A DNA stretch of 64,000 nucleotides from Lunularia cruciata. Its lineage: Eukaryota > Streptophyta > Marchantiopsida > Lunulariales > Lunulariaceae. The notes beneath the pieces were generated by a model. It searched no databases and was not told where the DNA came from. It saw nothing but the letters and a program-made list of their open reading frames with translations. The first letter of the stretch is position 1. Every line of letters starts with the position of its first letter. Shown here piece by piece: positions 59,206 through 64,000 of this stretch. The position numbers were made by a program, and so were the translations under genes. The stretch covers positions 41,666,501-41,730,500 of the forward strand of contig OX419761.1 of NCBI GenBank assembly GCA_948567375.1. Direction: 5' to 3'.

Positions 59206-60556
59206 CTTGTGCACATAAGATATTTGAGCTATGCAATTAGTAGGATCCACAAACAACTAGAACAACACAAGAAACATCTTTTAGTGTGATTTTTTCCTAT
59301 GGATTGCCTTTGTCAATGCTCTTGGTAAAATAATGCACACATGATGTTCAAAAAAAAATATAAAATATGAAAGTAATAGTGATATCACTAACATATAGAA
59401 TGTGAGCGAACGCACTCCGTGACAAATGTGTGAAACGCATTGTCCATCGCTCCATATAACTCCAAGGCTAGAGGAACAAAGAGGTGATCTCATTGTGTAC
59501 CCTTATACTTGGAGACCATGGATCTCCGCTTGCTCTATATAGGGAGTGATCATCCATCTAAGTGGATGGATGATCACTCCCTCCTCTACTACATCACATG
59601 TATGGTTTGTAACCACAATATCTGCTACTATCACTTGATCATCTTGGACCAAGTACAAGTTTACCTTGACTCATGTTGTATAAAAGCATACCACAATTCC
59701 CTCCAAGCAAGGCATCCACTATCTCATACCATGGCAAATACTATATCTTTGAATGCATCATGGGTAGTTATGTTATGCCTCCAAAAGGACACCGTGTCAT
59801 ATGGACTACTATTACATCTAGTATAGAACCATACTCACAAGTGAATAATGAAGACTTAGATGGGTGACCAAACTTAGACAAAACCTCATCGTTATAGAGA
59901 AAGTAACTAATGCAAGCCGAAATGCGCTAATGCACGGTCAAACTAAGATCCAAAAGCCTACACCCTTGCCAAAGAGCAAAGATATGCTCTAGTAGCACAA
60001 ATAATGGATGAGTCAACTAAGAGAGATTGTGATGTATATTAAAATTGTTGATCCGTCAAGGAAGACTACAAGCCTCTAGTCTAATCTGACGGTAAGGAAG
60101 CAAAGGATGAAAGGTCCACTCATACTTGTGGAAATATCTCATCTACTGCAATAACCTCTTGAGAGAAAAGGATCCTTCCTCCACCTTGGTCACATAAGTC
60201 TCCAAGAGTAGCCTATGAATAATTGGCTTATCAATAATAACTAGCCTAACTACAAAACAAGAGGAAAGTAGAGATGTCTAGAGAACACAACTGCCCAAAA
60301 ATGCTATAGTATCATCTCCTCCATAGATAGTAAGCCTGACCCTCCACACAAGATTGGTAGAGATATTTGTCTATATGCCAAATCCTCTATCACACACTCA
60401 AATGTCTTTGGTCCATTGATATCACTAGAGACACCCATAATTTTATTATTAAACACTCTCAAACATGATAAGAAGGTCACAAAAGAGTGAACCACGCAAA
60501 AAAGGTAGGTCATTCTACATGCAATACAAGAGTAGATTATTTCAAATGCCACCTAC
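59206..60556. other. Repeat-like DNA without genes; contains a small hairpin
   Basis: No coding region is seen. Composition resembles the flanks of element D. The only clear structure is the inverted repeat at 59541-59582. Confidence 0.4.
59541..59582. repeat. Perfect inverted repeat, 18-bp arms and 6-base loop
   Basis: The left arm 59541-59558 (AGGGAGTGATCATCCATC) and right arm 59565-59582 are exact reverse complements, with loop TAAGTG. A TATA-like CTATATAG precedes it. Confidence 0.9.
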
Positions 60557-61896
60557 TATAATACAAGTAGCTAAACATATTATCTTGAGATGAAAATTGG
60601 CTTGGTAACATCTAGAAGGATGTTGTGTAAAATGGTGTAGTACCAAGAGCTAGCCATATGATCTACATTTGAAATTTGGTTTAATAACATCTGGAATGAT
60701 GTTATACATGATGGTTAAAATAGATCAGATAGAAGTATCACCAAAAATGTACTTTTACTAATAGTGCAAAAATCAAAATAGACTTGAAAACCTTAGAACC
60801 AATAGCTAGAAATATGATTTAAAGATGAGAATTGGTTTGGTAACATCTAGAAGGATGTTACATATGATGGAATGAATAGATCAGAAATATTTATCACCAA
60901 AAGGGGACTTATACTAATAGACTAGGAACTAAAATATGCTTGAAATCTTTGAATGCAATTTCGGAGGCCTAAACGGATGAATTAGGCCTCAAAAATGTGC
61001 AGTTTTCTCTCCCTTCGAATGACAAATGAAAGGCTGGCCTTCCCTCCCCACTGCTTTGTCTCATTGAGAGCTTTCCAATGGTATCTCACCCACATGATTC
61101 TGAGATTCCTACAAGAAGATTCCCTAAAAGATTCCCTCTGATCAAAGCTTGTTTGACCAACCAGATAGGAACATGAAAGACATGTCACCCATCAAAGTAA
61201 GTAATCAAAGGGTGAACCTTGCTGACATTTCACCTATCAGTGTGCCTAATCCTAGGGTGGAGTTTCCTTGGAGGAGATACTCTTTGTCTATATAATAAAG
61301 AGAAGGTGATCTGTTGGAGCAATGGAGGTTTGAGTGTGAAGTCATGTGTTTCTCATGGTGTGTTTCTTCTCAAGTCTCATATCCTCGAAGGATTACAAAT
61401 GGGCTAGGAAGATCAAACAGAGGTGTCATCAAAAGAGTACTTCTACTAAAAGGGCAAAAGCCAAAAATAGCCTAAAAACTTTAGAGTCAATTTTGGAGGT
61501 CTAAATAGATGAATTAGGCCTCAAAATAAGAAAGATTCCCTCCACCTTGGGGAAAAAAGGCTTGCTTTCCCCCTATGATTTGTCTCATCAAAAGCTTTCC
61601 AATGGTACCTCACCCATGCAATTTTGAGCTACCTACAACAAGATTCTCTAAAGATTCCCTTCAATAGTACAAGGATTGCATGTCAACCATCCAAACAACT
61701 GATCCAAGGATGGAGCTCATTGACAGGTCACCAATCTATGTATCTGATCCAAGGGTGGAGCTTCCTGTGAGTGGATCCTCTTTGCTATATAATAAAGAGA
61801 AGATGCTCCTTTGGGGCATCAGAGTATTGAGTGTGAAATTGGTGTTTTCTCTCTTGTATCTCTCTTGGAGAGTTCTCTTGTCCTTGGAGTATTACA
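60557..61896 (+). mobile_element. Solo LTR of family E (E2), itself interrupted
   Basis: The left part 60557-60635 and right part 61403-61896 join to one family E LTR of about 570 bp, with some internal loss compared with the 733-bp copy at 30053. Flanks CCTAC (60552-60556) and CCTAT (61897-61901) look like a 5-bp target duplication with one change. It contains the TATA-like CTATATAATAAAGAG near 61782. Confidence 0.8.
60636..61397 (+). mobile_element. Solo LTR of family E (E1) inserted in E2
   Basis: It begins TGTAGTACCAAGAGC, ends GGATTACA, is 762 bp, and is flanked by a perfect 5-bp duplication AATGG (60631-60635 and 61398-61402). It is colinear with the reverse complement of 30053-30785. 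TATA-like CTATATAATAAAGAG occurs near 61289. Confidence 0.9.
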
Positions 61897-61901
61897 CCTA
61901 T

Positions 61902-62743
61902 GGATCTCCCAATAGAAGGTCATCCCCATGAAGAATATCCTCTGCAAGTGCTTTGTCTAGGAAGTGTTTGACAAAATCCTCCTACTAGCACTCCAAGAAT
62001 ACATAGGCTATTTATAGATGTGATACACCCCTTTGGAAGTTGGAGGTGAGGAGGAATACCTAAATGGGGCCATGCTATACACTTTGACACCTTACTCTCA
62101 AGCCTAAAAGATGAAGCTCGGTAGTCAAGTGGTCAAAGGCCTGCCTAATTTGATCCATCAAGCCCATGATGTGTGTATCATATGCCAAGGAGGAAAAAAC
62201 ACAACCTAGCATAGCCAAAGCAATAGATAAGAGTGCATTTTAAAGTGAACCATGGCAAAATAAAATCCCCTAAATGATATCGTTATCATTTATTGTACCA
62301 ACTACAAACTCCAATACATTGGTTCCTCTTTTGAGAAACCATATTTATAATAAAAGGAAGAAGGAGAGTTATAGAAAGACCGCACGCAAGGAATAAGACT
62401 TGCTAAGGATCCATTTGTTTCACTAATTCTCTAAAGATGAATGCAAGTAAGACTCATGCAAATACCACATTATAACACTCCAAAATTTACAATCTCAATA
62501 ATGGTGGATCAATGCACATATGCATCTTGGCATTTATCCATTGATTTATGTGATAAATAGTGTCCTTATTAACTACTTCTAAATTTGTATTGCACACACT
62601 TTATCTTGGGCTACGCTAAAACATTTGAGTAACAATTATGCTCATTAATATTAAAATAGAATTATCATAAAAATCAAAGAGTTTCAAAGAAATTGGTCCA
62701 ACCCAAGAACATAAGAAATACATCTTTTCATGTTGGGAAAGAA
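61902..62743. other. Intergenic repeat-like DNA
   Basis: No gene is seen. Composition and style match the other repeat-rich flanks. Confidence 0.4.
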
Positions 62744-62950
62744 AAAGGTATATATAATGTATAAAAGTAGTACCCCAAAGGAAAAGAGACAGGAATATAA
62801 AACATAAGTGCTAAAGGAAAAGGAGTACAAGGCCTGATCTTTCGAAAAGGCCTGGAAAGACACTCAAGAACAAAATGCAAACCCACAAAAACTACAGGAA
62901 CACCAAAGGAGTAAAATGGGGCTAAGCCCCAATATCTAAAACTCATCTTC
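62744..62950 (-). repeat. Dispersed repeat family F, member 4
   Basis: Read on the minus strand it begins near GGGGCTTAGCCCCATTTTAC and continues through TTTTTGTGGGTTTGC, which also resembles 28590-28430 read on the minus strand. It has no coding function. Confidence 0.45.
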
Positions 62951-64000
62951 CTTTGCTGTGTCGTGCGTATATACATTGTTACATAACATACATCTTTGTC
63001 AACATCATACACTATAGAAGTACAATTCACACATAAGGTACCAACAATCAACCAAGCTTGGAGATACCACCAACACCCTCAATTCTTGTGCTCGATTTCC
63101 CCCTATCTCTCACTTCTTTGATGTAATCAGTTTGTCATCAACTCGATTAACTCAAATCAAATCAATACTTTATCATTCACTCAACAATCTGCCAACAATT
63201 GTGCATTGAGTATAAAGTCACACCCACTCTAGCTAAAAGACTCCAAGGGACGCTCGCCAACTTTTTGCCCACCATAGGTAAGAACTCGAAGGCTCAATAT
63301 GAGAGAAGTGAGCTATCTGGGACTGCACTTCTAGGGTATACCTCTGATTTTGACCTAGCTTTCCAACTTTAACGGTGCACTAACGGCACACCTAATAGTG
63401 CGAACAGTGTATCTCACCATGTAATCAGTACTCAGAATATGAAACCTGACGGTCAACAAGTAGTCTATGAATAATTGCCAAAATATCTCTTACTACCAAC
63501 ACTACTACTTCAACGTCCTAGCAATCTCAATGCAATGCTACAAATGGTGTGACATATGTGCTAGTGTCATTGCGCCAGTGGTGACACGCTGCTAGAATGA
63601 ATGATAGACCTCTCTTAGAACACTTTGGAAACAAAGAAAAATGAAGAACCGAGGTAGAGGGAGGAACTACCAAACAAATGGCGAGGGGAGAGGAAAAAGA
63701 TCAGTTTCCATGTTGCTATCCTTAAGCGAGACATGTGAAAATCTTATGACAGTTTAAGCTAGAATCATCCACATGATAGAACTGTAACGCAAGATGAGCG
63801 TTTGGTTTATTGAATTAAGTAAAAGGAAGTAGCGTGAGTTGCTTAAGCAATTCGTAGTTCAGGTCCCTATGGATCGTCCTTTTAGTGACCGTCGTTGTTA
63901 TAGCCACATGCGAACTTTATGCTCTTCAAGTGATTGGTCAAGAAATGGCCACATTTTCTCTAAAAAGCGTGCCAGCCAGTTCGAGGCCACAGAAAATTCA
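62951..64000. other. Right end of window, nothing recognised
   Basis: No open frame of note, no repeat that I can match, and no RNA gene seen. Confidence 0.4.

Noticed and set aside
1-64000. CRISPR arrays, rRNA or tRNA genes, bacterial operons
   Set aside because: No regularly spaced short repeats with unique spacers, no rRNA-like sequence and no tRNA cloverleaf that I could support; the DNA is eukaryotic.

Overview
The window is nuclear DNA of a land plant. The evidence is spliceosomal GT-AG introns, plant-type chromovirus and Athila/Tat-like retrotransposons, a plant-type SnRK1 gamma subunit, a plant-type small subunit of serine palmitoyltransferase, an LSD1-zinc-finger type I metacaspase, and a telo-box near one transcription unit. 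A decayed carboxypeptidase Q-like (M28) gene, which I would not expect in a flowering plant, and the look of the elements make a bryophyte or another early-diverging lineage my best guess. That placement is inference.

Layout. (1) 1-15.3 kb is a nest of transposable elements. Three copies (A, B, C) belong to one chromodomain Ty3/gypsy family: A (minus strand, 1-4683, running off the left edge) is inserted in reverse orientation into B (4684-7196); C (9469-15108) is complete with both LTRs and interrupts a short tandem-repeat array. Between B and C lies a broken pogo/Tigger-like DNA transposase. All three LTRs carry perfect heat-shock-element arrays upstream of a TATA box. (2) 15.3-28 kb is gene space: an FHA-domain protein (+), a 110-base near-perfect hairpin, an M28 carboxypeptidase pseudogene (-), and a five-exon type I metacaspase (-). 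(3) 28-39.5 kb is repeat space dominated by element D (29403-37942), an Athila/Tat-like gypsy element with about 1.5% LTR divergence, a 733-bp solo LTR of another family inside its 5' LTR, and several altered catalytic residues. (4) 39.5-45.2 kb is a strongly AT-rich island without recognisable genes. (5) 45.2-58.4 kb is gene space again: the small subunit of serine palmitoyltransferase (+), a six-exon SnRK1 gamma subunit (-), a two-exon tRNA pseudouridine synthase of the PUS1 family (-), and a Lys-rich unknown protein (-) only 88 bp upstream of PUS1. (6) 58.4-64 kb is repeat-rich, with one solo LTR inserted inside another, each with its target-site duplication.

The protein-coding genes are unrelated housekeeping or regulatory genes (sphingolipid synthesis, energy sensing, tRNA modification, cell-death protease, phosphopeptide binding). 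There is no operon-like logic except the very tight spacing of the Lys-rich gene and PUS1. The copies of the gypsy families differ mainly by C-to-T or G-to-A changes, with every extra TGA in copy C falling on a CGA codon of copy A, as expected for decay of methylated CpG.

The most interesting signals are the heat-shock-element-loaded chromovirus LTRs, the near-perfect 53-bp-arm hairpin at 18.5 kb, the Ala/Gly/Val-rich hydrophobic insert in the SnRK1 gamma subunit, and elements that keep long open pol frames while losing integrase or RNase H catalytic residues. Splice sites and exon totals were worked out by eye; no alignment or search could be run.
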